The notes under the pieces were generated by a model. The model was not told the origin of the DNA and ran no database searches. It worked only from the letters and a program-made list of their open reading frames with translations. This document shows, piece after piece, positions 17,365 through 25,746 of a DNA stretch of 43,865 nt. The DNA is from Syntrophobacteraceae bacterium (GTDB taxonomy: Bacteria; Desulfobacterota; Syntrophobacteria; Syntrophobacterales; Syntrophobacteraceae), in contig JALOOX010000062.1 in NCBI GenBank assembly GCA_025454175.1, positions 1-43,865 on the forward strand, given 5' to 3'. The translations under genes were made by a program, and so were the position numbers. The number at the start of each line of letters is the position of its first letter. Position 1 is the first letter of the stretch.

Positions 17365-18484
17365 GCTGTCGAGCAGTCTCGACGGGCTCTTCCACAAAGC
17401 GCTTCTCGAGAAGCTCTTCTCGGGGGCGAGTCTCGCCGTCGCCTTTCCGGATCGCATTCTTTTTGAGCGTAACTGGGGCAGCACGCTCGAAGGCGGCACA
17501 CCCGTCGATGTGCGCACGCTTTTCGACCTGGCTTCCCTGACCAAACCACTGGTGACGGCGTCGCTCTGCATTTGGGCCGTGGGAAGCGGCCTCCTGGACC
17601 TGGAAGACAGGCTGGAGAGATTCCTGCCCAAAGGTCTGCTTCCAATATCCAAAAGAGAGATCTCGGTCCGGCATCTGCTCAATCATGCATCGGGGCTGCC
17701 TCCCCATGCCCCTTTTTACCTCGATCTGATTGACCGGCCTCGGCCTGAGCGGCGGCAGGTCATGCTCCAGTCGATCCTGGAGCTCCCTCTTGGCTCCCCA
17801 CCAGGACAGGTCTCGCGCTACAGCGACCTGGGATTCATCCTGCTGGGAATCCTGATGGAAGAGCTTCTGGGGGCGCCTCTGGACGTTCTGACCGCATCGG
17901 CCCTCTCCTCCTCCATCTTTTCGCGGGATCTCGTCTACAGACGGCTCAGCGTCGGCACGGACCCGACGGTTCCCCCAGGCGAGCCCTCGGCGAGTGGAAG
18001 GGCCTTCGCCGCAACGGAGGATTGTCCTTGGCGTCGGCGACTCCTCGTCGGAGAAGTCCATGACGAAAACGCCTATTGCCTGGATGGGGTTGCCGGACAT
18101 GCGGGGCTCTTCGGGACCGCTTCGGGCGTTGTGGGCTGGCTCCGTTGGCTGTGGGGGTTGTACAGGGGAGATGCCCCCGGTGATCCCTGGTCTCCTTCAG
18201 TCGTGAGAGAGTTCTGGGATCGCTCCCCCACATCTCCGGATGGGACCTGGGTGCTGGGGTTCGATACCCCGACACCGTCGGCATCCAGCGCGGGAAGCTG
18301 TGTTTCCCCCCGGAGCGTTGGGCACCTGGGGTTCACGGGAACATCTTTCTGGCTGGATTTGGAGCGCGAGATTGTAGTGGTGCTGCTCACCAACAGGGTA
18401 TACCCTTCGCGCGGCAATGACAGGATCAAGGCCTTCAGACCAATGGTTCACGACCTGGTGATGAGAGGAATCCATGGAGCCTGA
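17315..18484 (+). CDS. serine hydrolase, beta-lactamase/PBP-like family
   Basis: The 389-residue product belongs to the class C beta-lactamase/DD-peptidase-like family. The SxxK nucleophile motif is SLTK in FDLASLTKPLVT. The second motif YxN is YSD (RYSDLGFILLG), as in many esterase-like members, and GHLGFTGTSFWLDLE is the third motif region. LLNHASGLPPH is also typical. There is no clear signal peptide, so it may act in the cytoplasm. Being sandwiched between ldcA (50-base overlap) and mpl (11-base overlap), it probably acts on a murein peptide. The exact substrate cannot be read from sequence. The first ATG has only a weak ribosome binding site. Confidence 0.85.
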   Translation: MNTPSALSNPHSAPPPELSSSLDGLFHKALLEKLFSGASLAVAFPDRILFERNWGSTLEGGTPVDVRTLFDLASLTKPLVTASLCIWAVGSGLLDLEDRLERFLPKGLLPISKREISVRHLLNHASGLPPHAPFYLDLIDRPRPERRQVMLQSILELPLGSPPGQVSRYSDLGFILLGILMEELLGAPLDVLTASALSSSIFSRDLVYRRLSVGTDPTVPPGEPSASGRAFAATEDCPWRRRLLVGEVHDENAYCLDGVAGHAGLFGTASGVVGWLRWLWGLYRGDAPGDPWSPSVVREFWDRSPTSPDGTWVLGFDTPTPSASSAGSCVSPRSVGHLGFTGTSFWLDLEREIVVVLLTNRVYPSRGNDRIKAFRPMVHDLVMRGIHGA

Positions 18485-19928
18485 GCGTATTCAGACGGTC
18501 TATTTGATGGGAATTGGCGGGATTGCCATGGGGACCCTGGCCTCCATGCTCCTGGAGAAGGGCTTCCGGGTCATGGGCTCGGACCAGAATCTTTACCCTC
18601 CCATGAGCCATCACCTGGAGAGGCTGAAGGTCCCGGTTTACCTGGGTTACGACGGCGAGAATCTGAGACGGGCCAGCCCGGACTTGGTGGTTGTTGGCAA
18701 CGTGATCCGAAGGGATAATCCCGAGGCACTTCACGCACTGGATCATGGCCTCCCAACCCTGTCCATGCCGGAAGCCATAGCCCGCTTCTTTCTTCAAGAG
18801 AAGCGCGGTCTGGTAGTGGCCGGCACCCATGGCAAGAGCACCACGTCGGCGCTCCTGGCCTGGCTGCTCTTCCACGGAGGTCTGGACCCGAGCGCATTCG
18901 TGGGTGCCTTCCTCAAGGACTGGGAGGCCAGTCACCGGCTGGGCGCTGGACCCTTCATGGTCATCGAGGGTGACGAGTACGACACGGCATTCTTCGACAA
19001 GGGGCCGAAATTTCTCCACTATCGCCCAAGCATCGGCGTGCTCACCAGCATCGAGTTCGATCATGCGGACATTTTCAAGGATATGGATGCGATCCGTTCG
19101 GCATTCAGCCAGTTCGTTCAACTGATCCCGGAAAGCGGCACTCTCATCCTCAATGTGGACGACCCGGAATGCCGGAGCCTGGCGCACCTTTGCAAGGGCA
19201 CGGTCATGGGGTACGGTCGTTCTGCGGATGCTCCCTGGCGGCTCTTGAATCTGAGTCACCACGAGGACCACGTGAAGATGCGGTTCATGGACCCTGTTGA
19301 CGGAGCCGAGCACGAGTTGAAAAGCCCCCTGCCCGGAGAGCACAATGCCATGAATGCCCTGGCCGTGATTGCGGCCTGTCGCCGGGCTGGGCTGAACACT
19401 TCGACCCTGGGTGAAGGTCTCGAGCGTTTCAAGGGGATCAAGCGAAGGCAGGACCGTTTGGGAGAAGTCGGTGGAATCCTCGTGATGGACGACTTCGCTC
19501 ACCATCCCACCGCGGTGGAGGAGACGATCCGGGCCATCAAGCTCTCTCATCCCGGCAGGCGTCTGATCGCGGCCTTCGAGCCCAGGACCAATTCCAGTCG
19601 CCGCAATGTCTTCCAGGAAGCCTACTCAAGGGCTTTCGGAGACGCCGATCTTGTCTGCATCAAGGAGCCGCCGGGTTTGGAGGCCGTCCCCGGCCCTGAG
19701 CGGCTGGACTGTGGCAGACTCGTGCGCGATATTGAATCTCGCCACTCGAGGGCTTGCCTTTTTTCAGCCGCCGATCCGATGATTTACTTTTTATTGACCG
19801 AGGCAAAAACGGGTGACGTCATCCTCTGCATGAGCAACGGAAGCTTCGACGGACTGCCCGTCAGGCTGGTTCAGGCGCTCGAGTCCTCGTTTCCCCATCC
19901 TCCTTCAGACGAGCCGGGAGGACCATGA
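18474..19928 (+). CDS. mpl: UDP-N-acetylmuramate:L-Ala-gamma-D-Glu-meso-DAP ligase Mpl
   Basis: Mpl reattaches recycled murein tripeptide to UDP-MurNAc, which bypasses the MurC, D and E steps. The 484-residue Mur ligase has YLMGIGGIAMG for UDP binding, the ATP loop GTHGKSTTSALLAW, and VIEGDEYDTAFFDKGPKFLHY, which separates Mpl from MurC. HNAMNALAV, DDFAHHPTAVEETI and EPRTNSSRRNVFQ follow. It starts at ATG 18474 behind GAGAGGAATCC and overlaps the preceding gene. With LdcA and the serine hydrolase it forms a cytoplasmic murein-recycling block. The C-terminal 15 residues are variable. Confidence 0.94.
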   Translation: MEPERIQTVYLMGIGGIAMGTLASMLLEKGFRVMGSDQNLYPPMSHHLERLKVPVYLGYDGENLRRASPDLVVVGNVIRRDNPEALHALDHGLPTLSMPEAIARFFLQEKRGLVVAGTHGKSTTSALLAWLLFHGGLDPSAFVGAFLKDWEASHRLGAGPFMVIEGDEYDTAFFDKGPKFLHYRPSIGVLTSIEFDHADIFKDMDAIRSAFSQFVQLIPESGTLILNVDDPECRSLAHLCKGTVMGYGRSADAPWRLLNLSHHEDHVKMRFMDPVDGAEHELKSPLPGEHNAMNALAVIAACRRAGLNTSTLGEGLERFKGIKRRQDRLGEVGGILVMDDFAHHPTAVEETIRAIKLSHPGRRLIAAFEPRTNSSRRNVFQEAYSRAFGDADLVCIKEPPGLEAVPGPERLDCGRLVRDIESRHSRACLFSAADPMIYFLLTEAKTGDVILCMSNGSFDGLPVRLVQALESSFPHPPSDEPGGP

Positions 19929-20518
19929 TGCCGCGCATCCTGCTGCACACCTGCTGTGGCCCTTGCACGCTCTTTCCCGCAAGGACGCTGAAGGATTCCG
20001 GATGGCTGGTTCACGGGTTCTTTTACAACCCCAACATCCAGCCCTACCAGGAGTTTACCAGGCGCCTGGACGCCCTCCGCACTGTCGCGGATCATCTTGC
20101 CCTGCAGCTGATTGTCCGTGAGGATTATGAACTGGAGGAGTTCCTGAGGCAGGCCGTTTTCCGGGAGAGCCAGCGCTGCATTTTCTGTTACAGGCGACGC
20201 ATCGAGGAAACCGCCCGGCTCGCTGCGAAAAGCCGCTTCGACGCCTTCACCACAACCCTCCTCTACAGCAGGATGCAGCAGCACGATCTCATCCGGTCGC
20301 TGGCCGAGGAAGCTTCGAACCATTGGTGCATCCCGTTCCATTACGAGGATTTTCGCGTGGGATGGGCCGAGGGTCAAAACGAGGCACGGAGCCTCGGAGT
20401 CTACAGGCAGGCTTACTGCGGTTGCATTTACAGCGAGAGGGATCGTTTCCAGAAGGTTAAAACGGCGAGGAACAGCGCAGCTCAAAACCAGAGCAGGCCC
20501 GCACATCGAAGCACATGA
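19925..20518 (+). CDS. queH: epoxyqueuosine reductase QueH
   Basis: QueH (formerly DUF208) reduces epoxyqueuosine to queuosine in tRNA and replaces the unrelated QueG in many anaerobes. The 197-residue product has HTCCGPCTLFP with the vicinal Cys pair, RCIFCYRRR, and the C-terminal AYCGCIYSE, giving the Cys set that holds the [4Fe-4S] cluster and adjacent iron site. It starts four bases inside the mpl stop (ATGATG region). A positively charged tail of about 20 residues follows the domain. The next gene starts within its stop codon (ATGA). Confidence 0.94.
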   Translation: MMPRILLHTCCGPCTLFPARTLKDSGWLVHGFFYNPNIQPYQEFTRRLDALRTVADHLALQLIVREDYELEEFLRQAVFRESQRCIFCYRRRIEETARLAAKSRFDAFTTTLLYSRMQQHDLIRSLAEEASNHWCIPFHYEDFRVGWAEGQNEARSLGVYRQAYCGCIYSERDRFQKVKTARNSAAQNQSRPAHRST

Positions 20519-21309
20519 CTCAAGCCAGGGAGGTCTCCCCCGAGCCCATGACCACCCGCCGCATCGGGCAGCACGTCAAAGGCTGCTACGACCGCCTTTT
20601 TGGAGGGAAAGCCACCCCTTCAGCCGGGCTGCCCATTCACCGGGGCAAAGCCCTCGCCGCACTCCTGCACTACCCGCTGGAAATATTGAACGACCTGCCG
20701 GACCACATCTGGGACTGTTTCTTGCCCTGCGGCAACCCCCTGCCGCACCTGCGGCCCAGTGCTGGAGAGAAAATTCTCAACCTGGGATCAGGAATCGGCA
20801 TCGACTCCCTTGCCCTCGTGAGAGGCTCCGCTTCCCCGATCCACGTGGTGAACCTGGACGTTGTTCCGGGAGCCCTTTTCCAATTCAAGACCGTGGCGCC
20901 TCCACCCGGCAACCCACCCCTTGAACTTCGCGAGAGCTCGATCTCCTGCGTTTGCGCCGAAGGAGATCGCCTCCCCTTCCGTTCGGGCTCCTTCGACTGG
21001 ATCCTGATGAACGGTGTTTTTAACCTGTTCATCGATAAGGAACGCCTGCTGCTTGAGGTGCAGGAGGTCCTGAAGGTAGGCGGAAGACTCGTGGTCATGG
21101 ATCTTTGCGCGGCAGGGGAGCTGCCGGAATACTTCAAGGAAGAAATGGACGGATGGGCCTGGTGCATGAGCGGTGCCTGCACACCCTCGCGGTTGAGCCG
21201 CATGGTCGAGGCCTCAGGGCTCACCCTCGAGCTGTTCAGCGAAATCGACAAGGTCGACCTGCTGCATCCCATGGGCCTCGTGGCCCGGAAGAGTTATACT
21301 CGCGGTTAA
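20515..21309 (+). CDS. SAM-dependent methyltransferase, ArsM-like
   Basis: This 264-residue class I methyltransferase has the SAM-binding LNLGSGIGIDSLAL (about residue 88), GDRLPFRSGSFDWILMNGVFNLFIDKERLL and EVLKVGGRLVVMDL. The stretch after this, GWAWCMSGACTPSRLSRMVEASGL, resembles the C-[VIM]-S-G-A block of arsenite methyltransferases (ArsM), where the Cys binds As(III). Other cysteines lie at SCVC and LPCG. The family therefore suggests arsenic methylation, but the usual N-terminal Cys pattern is not clear and a general methyltransferase cannot be excluded. It overlaps queH by four bases and is the last gene of the long plus-strand run. It converges with porD across 14 bases. Confidence 0.8.
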   Translation: MTQAREVSPEPMTTRRIGQHVKGCYDRLFGGKATPSAGLPIHRGKALAALLHYPLEILNDLPDHIWDCFLPCGNPLPHLRPSAGEKILNLGSGIGIDSLALVRGSASPIHVVNLDVVPGALFQFKTVAPPPGNPPLELRESSISCVCAEGDRLPFRSGSFDWILMNGVFNLFIDKERLLLEVQEVLKVGGRLVVMDLCAAGELPEYFKEEMDGWAWCMSGACTPSRLSRMVEASGLTLELFSEIDKVDLLHPMGLVARKSYTRG

Positions 21310-21323
21310 ACGCGGGAGCGTTT

Positions 21324-21620
21324 TCAGACCTCTTTTTCCTCCTCGACCATGTCGATGGCCTTGGTCGGACACTCCTCGGCGCACACGCCGCAGCCTTTGC
21401 AGTAGTCGTAGTCGATCTCCACCGGGATCGAGCGTTTGACAACGCCTTCGGGGCAGTAGAGCCAGCAGATGAAGCACGAGGGGCGCTGGTTTCTAGCCGG
21501 TGTACACTTGGAGTGATCTATGACGGGTCTGAGGGCACGCCAGTCGCCGGTCTTTCCGGCCTCGCCCTTGCATAGTTTGGAGTGAGCATGGGTGTGTTCT
21601 CGCTGGTCTTGTTTTGACAT
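21324..21620 (-). CDS. porD: 2-oxoacid:ferredoxin oxidoreductase delta subunit (2[4Fe-4S])
   Basis: This 98-residue ferredoxin-like subunit passes electrons from the thiamine-diphosphate centre of 2-oxoacid oxidoreductase to soluble ferredoxin. Cluster ligands are C39, C49, C52, C56 (ending CFICWLYCPEG) and C74, C77, C80, C84 (CKGCGVCAEECP). The CW.YCPEG pattern is typical of PorD-type subunits. The gap of nine residues between the first two cysteines is longer than the usual two. AAGGA precedes the ATG. It follows porG by 53 bases; the alpha and beta subunits that normally follow are absent, since the gene ends against the convergent methyltransferase. Confidence 0.88.
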   Translation of the reverse strand: MSKQDQREHTHAHSKLCKGEAGKTGDWRALRPVIDHSKCTPARNQRPSCFICWLYCPEGVVKRSIPVEIDYDYCKGCGVCAEECPTKAIDMVEEEKEV

Positions 21621-21673
21621 TCGAATTGGTCCTTCGCGTGCGACAGTCTAATGTGGTTGAAGGGCTGGGGTCA

Positions 21674-22267
21674 TCAGGCGCACGCCAGGGTGCACTCCCA
21701 GAGGGCAGCGGTTCCCTCATAGGCCAGCCGAGCTCCGCGCACATTTCTTTCTCCCGCATCACCCTTAAAATGATTTCGAAGCGCCTTCTCGATACTCTCG
21801 AAGCTGATCAAACCCGTGGCCTTGCTGAAACCGCCCAGAATGGTCGTGTTGAAAAGAATGGCCCCCGAGACCAACAGGCCGGCTTCCCTGGCCCACTCCG
21901 TGGCATGAGTCGTGCCGACGTTGACGGCCTTGTTCAACCGGATGCTTTCCGGGGTCCTGTTGGTATTCACCAGAACCAGCCCGTCGGGACGCATGCCCGA
22001 AGTGACATCCACCACCTTGAGCAAGGTTTCGTCCAGGACAACCACGACGTCGGGCTCCTCGACGAGTGAGAAGGTGCGAATGGGCTCCCAGCCGAACCGC
22101 GTGGCGGCGATTATGGGAGCACCTCTCCGCTCGGCTCCGAAAAACGGTGCGGAAGTCACCCCCTTGTAGCCCTCGTAATAAGCGGCCTCTGCAAGAATGC
22201 TGGCGGCAGTCACCGCACCCTGCCCACCTCGGCCATGCCATCTCACTTCTATGCACTTCCGTTTCAT
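21674..22267 (-). CDS. porG: 2-oxoacid:ferredoxin oxidoreductase gamma subunit
   Basis: This 197-residue gamma subunit of the pyruvate/2-oxoacid:ferredoxin oxidoreductase family carries RWHGRGGQGAVTAASILAEAA at the N-terminus and SAPFFGAERRGAP, both conserved in the domain that binds the CoA part. ATG 22267 has GAGGGA 8 bases before it; longer in-frame extensions lack conservation. Together with porD it makes half of a heterotetrameric enzyme. The alpha and beta chains must be encoded elsewhere, or this pair serves another 2-oxoacid enzyme. The spacer 22268-22423 holds AT-rich tracts that may contain its promoter, but no clear hexamer pair was found. Confidence 0.9.
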   Translation of the reverse strand: MKRKCIEVRWHGRGGQGAVTAASILAEAAYYEGYKGVTSAPFFGAERRGAPIIAATRFGWEPIRTFSLVEEPDVVVVLDETLLKVVDVTSGMRPDGLVLVNTNRTPESIRLNKAVNVGTTHATEWAREAGLLVSGAILFNTTILGGFSKATGLISFESIEKALRNHFKGDAGERNVRGARLAYEGTAALWECTLACA

Positions 22268-22423
22268 GAAACGTGTCCCTCGTTGGTCCATCCTGAGCAA
22301 TGATCGCGACTCTTCAGTTTCGCATATATTCTTGAAAGGCATTTTTTTAATAGCGCTTCGACGAGATGGAGTCAACCCGGGAGGTTGCGGAACGTGTACT
22401 CGATGCATCCAGCCGTTCAGTTC

Positions 22424-22451
22424 TTGATGAAACAATCAAATTTAGTATTAT
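22424..22451 (+). promoter_or_regulatory. promoter of the 146-residue unknown protein
   Basis: TTGATG (22424-22429), a 16-base spacer and TATTAT (22446-22451, five of six consensus bases) lie about 45 bases before the GTG start. The surrounding 22268-22495 spacer separates two divergent genes. Confidence 0.45.
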
Positions 22452-22495
22452 ATCTTCGAACTGAACTTACAGAAACAAACGGAGGAGGTCATTTC

Positions 22496-22936
22496 GTGGA
22501 TAAGGAAACGCGCGGCCCATTGATTGGAAGCACACCTCTCGACAACGGTCTTGAAATCTCCTTCTACGACCAATCCAGGCCGGTGGCGGGGGACCGCTGC
22601 ATGGTTCAGCTCCTGGTTGACCTTCCCATTCCCCTGGACGACTCGATCCTCCAAGGCCTCCCGGAATCAGAAGCACAACTCGGGGCTTTCCTGGAGCAGC
22701 ACGGTTCGTCGGTGCATTGTGAGCTGACCAAAACACGCCACTTCGTTCCGCAAGCAGAGGCCGACTCCATCCTGGAGGAGCTCCGCCGGGAGTTCATGTC
22801 CGCGGGTCTCGACTACCTAAGGCACCCGGACTTTCCTCGGCGTTATGTTCTCAAGGTTTACAGGGAGTGGGCGGAAAAAGAGGGGTCCCGGCTCGCTCAC
22901 CTCAAAGCGGTCCAGGCAGCCGAGTCAGAACAGTGA
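22496..22936 (+). CDS. conserved-looking hypothetical protein
   Basis: The 146-residue product starts at GTG 22496 with an excellent site (GGAGG, 7 bases spacing) and a promoter. It is soluble, has no signal peptide or membrane segment, and is rich in acidic residues. Its pattern looks like one alpha/beta domain (EISFYDQSRPVAGDRCMVQLLVDLPIPL... strands, then HPDFPRRYVLKVYREWAEKEG helix). No family was recognised. It stands alone between divergent porG and convergent genes. The upstream site and codon use make it a credible gene. Confidence 0.7.
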   Translation: MDKETRGPLIGSTPLDNGLEISFYDQSRPVAGDRCMVQLLVDLPIPLDDSILQGLPESEAQLGAFLEQHGSSVHCELTKTRHFVPQAEADSILEELRREFMSAGLDYLRHPDFPRRYVLKVYREWAEKEGSRLAHLKAVQAAESEQ

Positions 22937-22948
22937 GCGAGACTGTGG

Positions 22949-22990
22949 AAAATGATCTGATCTGAGTACAAAATGATCTGATCTGAGTAC
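22949..22990. repeat. perfect 21-base tandem repeat (two copies)
   Basis: Two identical 21-base units (22949-22969, 22970-22990), each containing ATGATCTGATCTGAGTAC, lie 12 bases after the stop of the preceding gene. Inside each unit GATCTGATCTGA is itself a short repeat. Repeated ends of this kind occur at IS21-type termini, but no transposase is nearby. Confidence 0.85.
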
Positions 22991-23045
22991 AGGAAAAGAG
23001 CGCGGACCTGCGAAATGTGAACGGCGGGAAGCTTGAAAGAAGTGA

Positions 23046-23723
23046 TCAGGGTCGGACAATGACCGAGGTTCCAAGGCTCACGATCTGCGAGAGCTCTTCC
23101 ATGTCGCTCGCATAGAGCGCCACGGTGCCGTCGGTCCAGTCGGCCTGCGCCCCGCCTCCGTGGATGGAGAATTTCCCCTTCCATGCACCTGGCTGCTGGC
23201 CTGAATTCCTCAGACCTTTCCCAGCAGCGACGTTCCCGAAGTGAGGCAGAGATGGCCGGGCCTTGGCAGACGGACCGCTCCACGCGGGAAGCATGTCTTC
23301 GCTCACCTTGAGGCCGAGACCATGGTCGGGAAGCGAGCTCGTGGAGTACACCATGAACGCACCTTCGGGGGTCCTGCCGTCACCTTCCCGTTCCTTGTCT
23401 CCCCAAGGCTGCTTTCCCAGTCCGACGGGATAGTCGCGCACCACCACGTTGGCATCGACCACGTAGAGCCGTCGCCGCTCCTTGTAGATGAAAAGCTCGG
23501 GGTTCTGTATGCCCGACAGGTGCCGCAGATAGTCGATGCGCACGGGGGAGCGGCTGGGCTGGGCGGAAAGGGTCAGGCTCTTGTCGAGCGCCAGTTTGTT
23601 CTCTGAGTGGGAGCCATCGACCTTCGATCCCGGCTTCTGCGCCGAGCACCCCATCGCGCCGACGGCCAATGCAACCATGATCCCCGCAAGAACAACAGCC
23701 TTTCGTCCCCCCGCCCAAGCCAT
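23046..23723 (-). CDS. L,D-transpeptidase-like (YkuD) lipoprotein lacking the catalytic Cys
   Basis: The 225-residue product has a lipoprotein-type signal (VVLAGIMVALAVGAMGC, Cys26). The YkuD-like domain follows: RRLYVVDANVVVRDYPVGLG, DGRTPEGAFMV, and FSIHGGG with the conserved His188. In this family the His is followed by an S/T-x-G-C motif that supplies the Cys nucleophile. Here the matching stretch reads DWTDGTVALYASDMEEL, with Thr200 (codon ACC) at the Cys position. The protein is therefore probably not an active transpeptidase and may bind murein, unless another residue acts. The start is supported by GGGGGTTATGA. It lies 120 bases downstream of pilQ on the same strand. Confidence 0.8.
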   Translation of the reverse strand: MAWAGGRKAVVLAGIMVALAVGAMGCSAQKPGSKVDGSHSENKLALDKSLTLSAQPSRSPVRIDYLRHLSGIQNPELFIYKERRRLYVVDANVVVRDYPVGLGKQPWGDKEREGDGRTPEGAFMVYSTSSLPDHGLGLKVSEDMLPAWSGPSAKARPSLPHFGNVAAGKGLRNSGQQPGAWKGKFSIHGGGAQADWTDGTVALYASDMEELSQIVSLGTSVIVRP

Positions 23724-23843
23724 TCATAACCCCCGGTTTACAAAGACTCTTCATTCATAAGGCATGAAATCCGAAGCAGATGTTTCGCCACTCTCCTGAG
23801 GCCATTCCATCTCACATTCAGGCTCCAAACACAAGCCTTGAGA

Positions 23844-25660
23844 TCACAGCTCGACAATTTTCGGAGCGATGAAGATGAGCAGCTCCTCTTTGACACGGGA
23901 CTTGCTCTCCTGCTTGAACAGCCTTCCCAGGAGCGGAATGTCCTTCAAGCCCGGCGTCGTGTCCAGGCTGTAGCCCTGTGTGTCCCTCATGACGCCGCCG
24001 ATGACCACGATGCAACCATCGGCCACCAGCAGCTCGGTCTTGATCTTTCTCGTGCTGATGGCAGGCTGGTCCGCACCGCCCACGATGGTCGGGTTGGGCT
24101 CGTCCTGCTTGGCTTCGATCTCGAGCCGCACCTTTCCGTCGGGAGTGATGTGCGGCGTCACCTGCAGCTCCACGATGGCATCCTTGAACACCGTGCTCAC
24201 TACCCCCACGTCCGCCGCGCTCTGCTGCAGGTAGGGAATCTGGTTGCCCTGCGAGATCACGGCCTTGACATTGTTCATGGTCATGACCTTGGGAGCGGCG
24301 ATGATCTTGGACCGGTTCTGGCTCTCCAGAGCGGCCAGGTTGAAATCCAGCGACACCAGGGTCTGCCCGACAATCTGCTCAGGTTCCACCGGATCCCGAG
24401 GGCTTTTCGAGTGTCATCGGTCATGGTCACGAGGCGGGCCTCGATCATGACCTGCGGCGTCGCCTTGTCCAGCCTCGCGATGAGCTTCCGGGCCGTGGCA
24501 ATCCTGGCCGGGTAGTCGGAATAGATGATGAGGTTGGTGCGCTCGTCGATGGAGATCTTGCCCTTGTCGCTTCTCACCTCGTTGATCTTGGCCGCGATTT
24601 CAGCGGGCTGAGCATAATTCACCGTGAGATACTCGGTGGTGATATCGCCGAAATCCTTGACCGTCTCGAGGAGCTCCTGCCTGGCCCGAATGTCCTCGGC
24701 CTGGCGGGTGACTTCCTCGCGCAGCTTGGCCACTCGAGCCACGCGAATGACATTGCCGCTTCGCTCCATGCCCATGCCGTTCATGGAGAGCACCATGTCC
24801 AGCACCTGGTCCCAGGGCACCTGCTCGACCTTGAGGGTCACCTTGCCGGCAACGTCCGGCTCGATGACGATGTTGGAGCCGGTGACGTCGGCAATGAGTC
24901 GCAGCACGTTCCTGAGGTCCGCATCGAGAAGGTCGAGACTGATGGGCTTACCCGTATACTGCTTGGCCAACGGCTGCTGAGGAGCCTGCCGCTCGGGAGC
25001 GGGTCGCGTTCTCCTGGCGCGGGGCGCCGGCTCTTCACCCATCTCGTCCGCCATGACCGTCACCGGAGCCTGCAAGGCCTGCTTCCGCATTGCAGCCTTG
25101 GGCGGCGCGTCGCCGGCCGCGGGCGAAAGCCCCGCCGAGGCCGTCTTCTCCGCCGAGCCGGTATAAAGAGCGATGGCCAGATTGCTTCCCACCGTATTCA
25201 CCACGTAGTTCTCAATGGTGGCGGCTGTCTTTCCCGTCAGCCGCACACCCCCGACCGCCGCTCCCCCGGAGCTGGAGTCCGCGTAACTCAACTCAACCCC
25301 ATGGGATTTGGCAGGCAGTGCCGGCAGCTCGCCGGAGCCTGCAATGTCTCCAAGATCCAGCGTAAAGCTTGTGTCCGATAATCTACTGAACAAGTAATCC
25401 TTGAATGGACCGTTCCCCGCCAGGATCACGACCGTCTCACCCGGCCGGCCCTCCACCTGCACTCCCGTCAAAGCCGTTGCAGCCTGTGGATCGGCATCAC
25501 TCGAAAGCCCCTTTTCGGTGATGCCCTCTGAAGTTTGACTGCCGTCAACCATTCCGACCCCGCCCGGCGCCGATGGAGGGGCGGTCGAACACCCCCAGCA
25601 CCACAGCAGGATCAGGAATACCCCAACGAAACTCCTCCAGCTCATCTTTGATCGACACAT
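23844..25660 (-). pseudogene. pilQ: type IV pilus secretin PilQ, frameshifted and shortened
   Basis: PilQ forms the outer-membrane channel for type IV pili. The 5' part (25660 to about 24385) starts with a lipoprotein-like signal (FVGVFLILLWCWGC). It then has an AMIN domain (GVQVEGRPGETVVILAG...), the STN/N0 domain (ISLDLLDADLRNVLRLIADVTG) and an N1-type domain (AEIAAKINEVRSDKGKISIDERTNLI), up to VMIEARLVTMTDDTRKALGIRW. From there the frame is lost. The rest of the secretin (LVSLDFNLAALESQNRSKIIAAPKV... to ELLIFIAPKIVEL) continues in another frame from about 24390. The span is 1817 bases (3n+2). The roughly 40 residues usually found between GIRW and LDxxLxALE are also missing, so a deletion with frameshift is likely. 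Read as one gene it gives about 605 residues. A sequencing or assembly error at 24385-24400 remains possible. Confidence 0.85.
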
Positions 25661-25746
25661 ACCGCTTACACCCCTTTGCTCTTTCCTTCCTCAAAAGTGT
25701 AACCGTTTGCCCCTGTTGCCAGCCCCATATGATAAAACGCCGACTT

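Noticed and set aside
21292..21318. Hairpin between the methyltransferase and porD as a bidirectional terminator.
   Set aside because: Only three uninterrupted base pairs on each side of a two-base bulge and a weak T-run.
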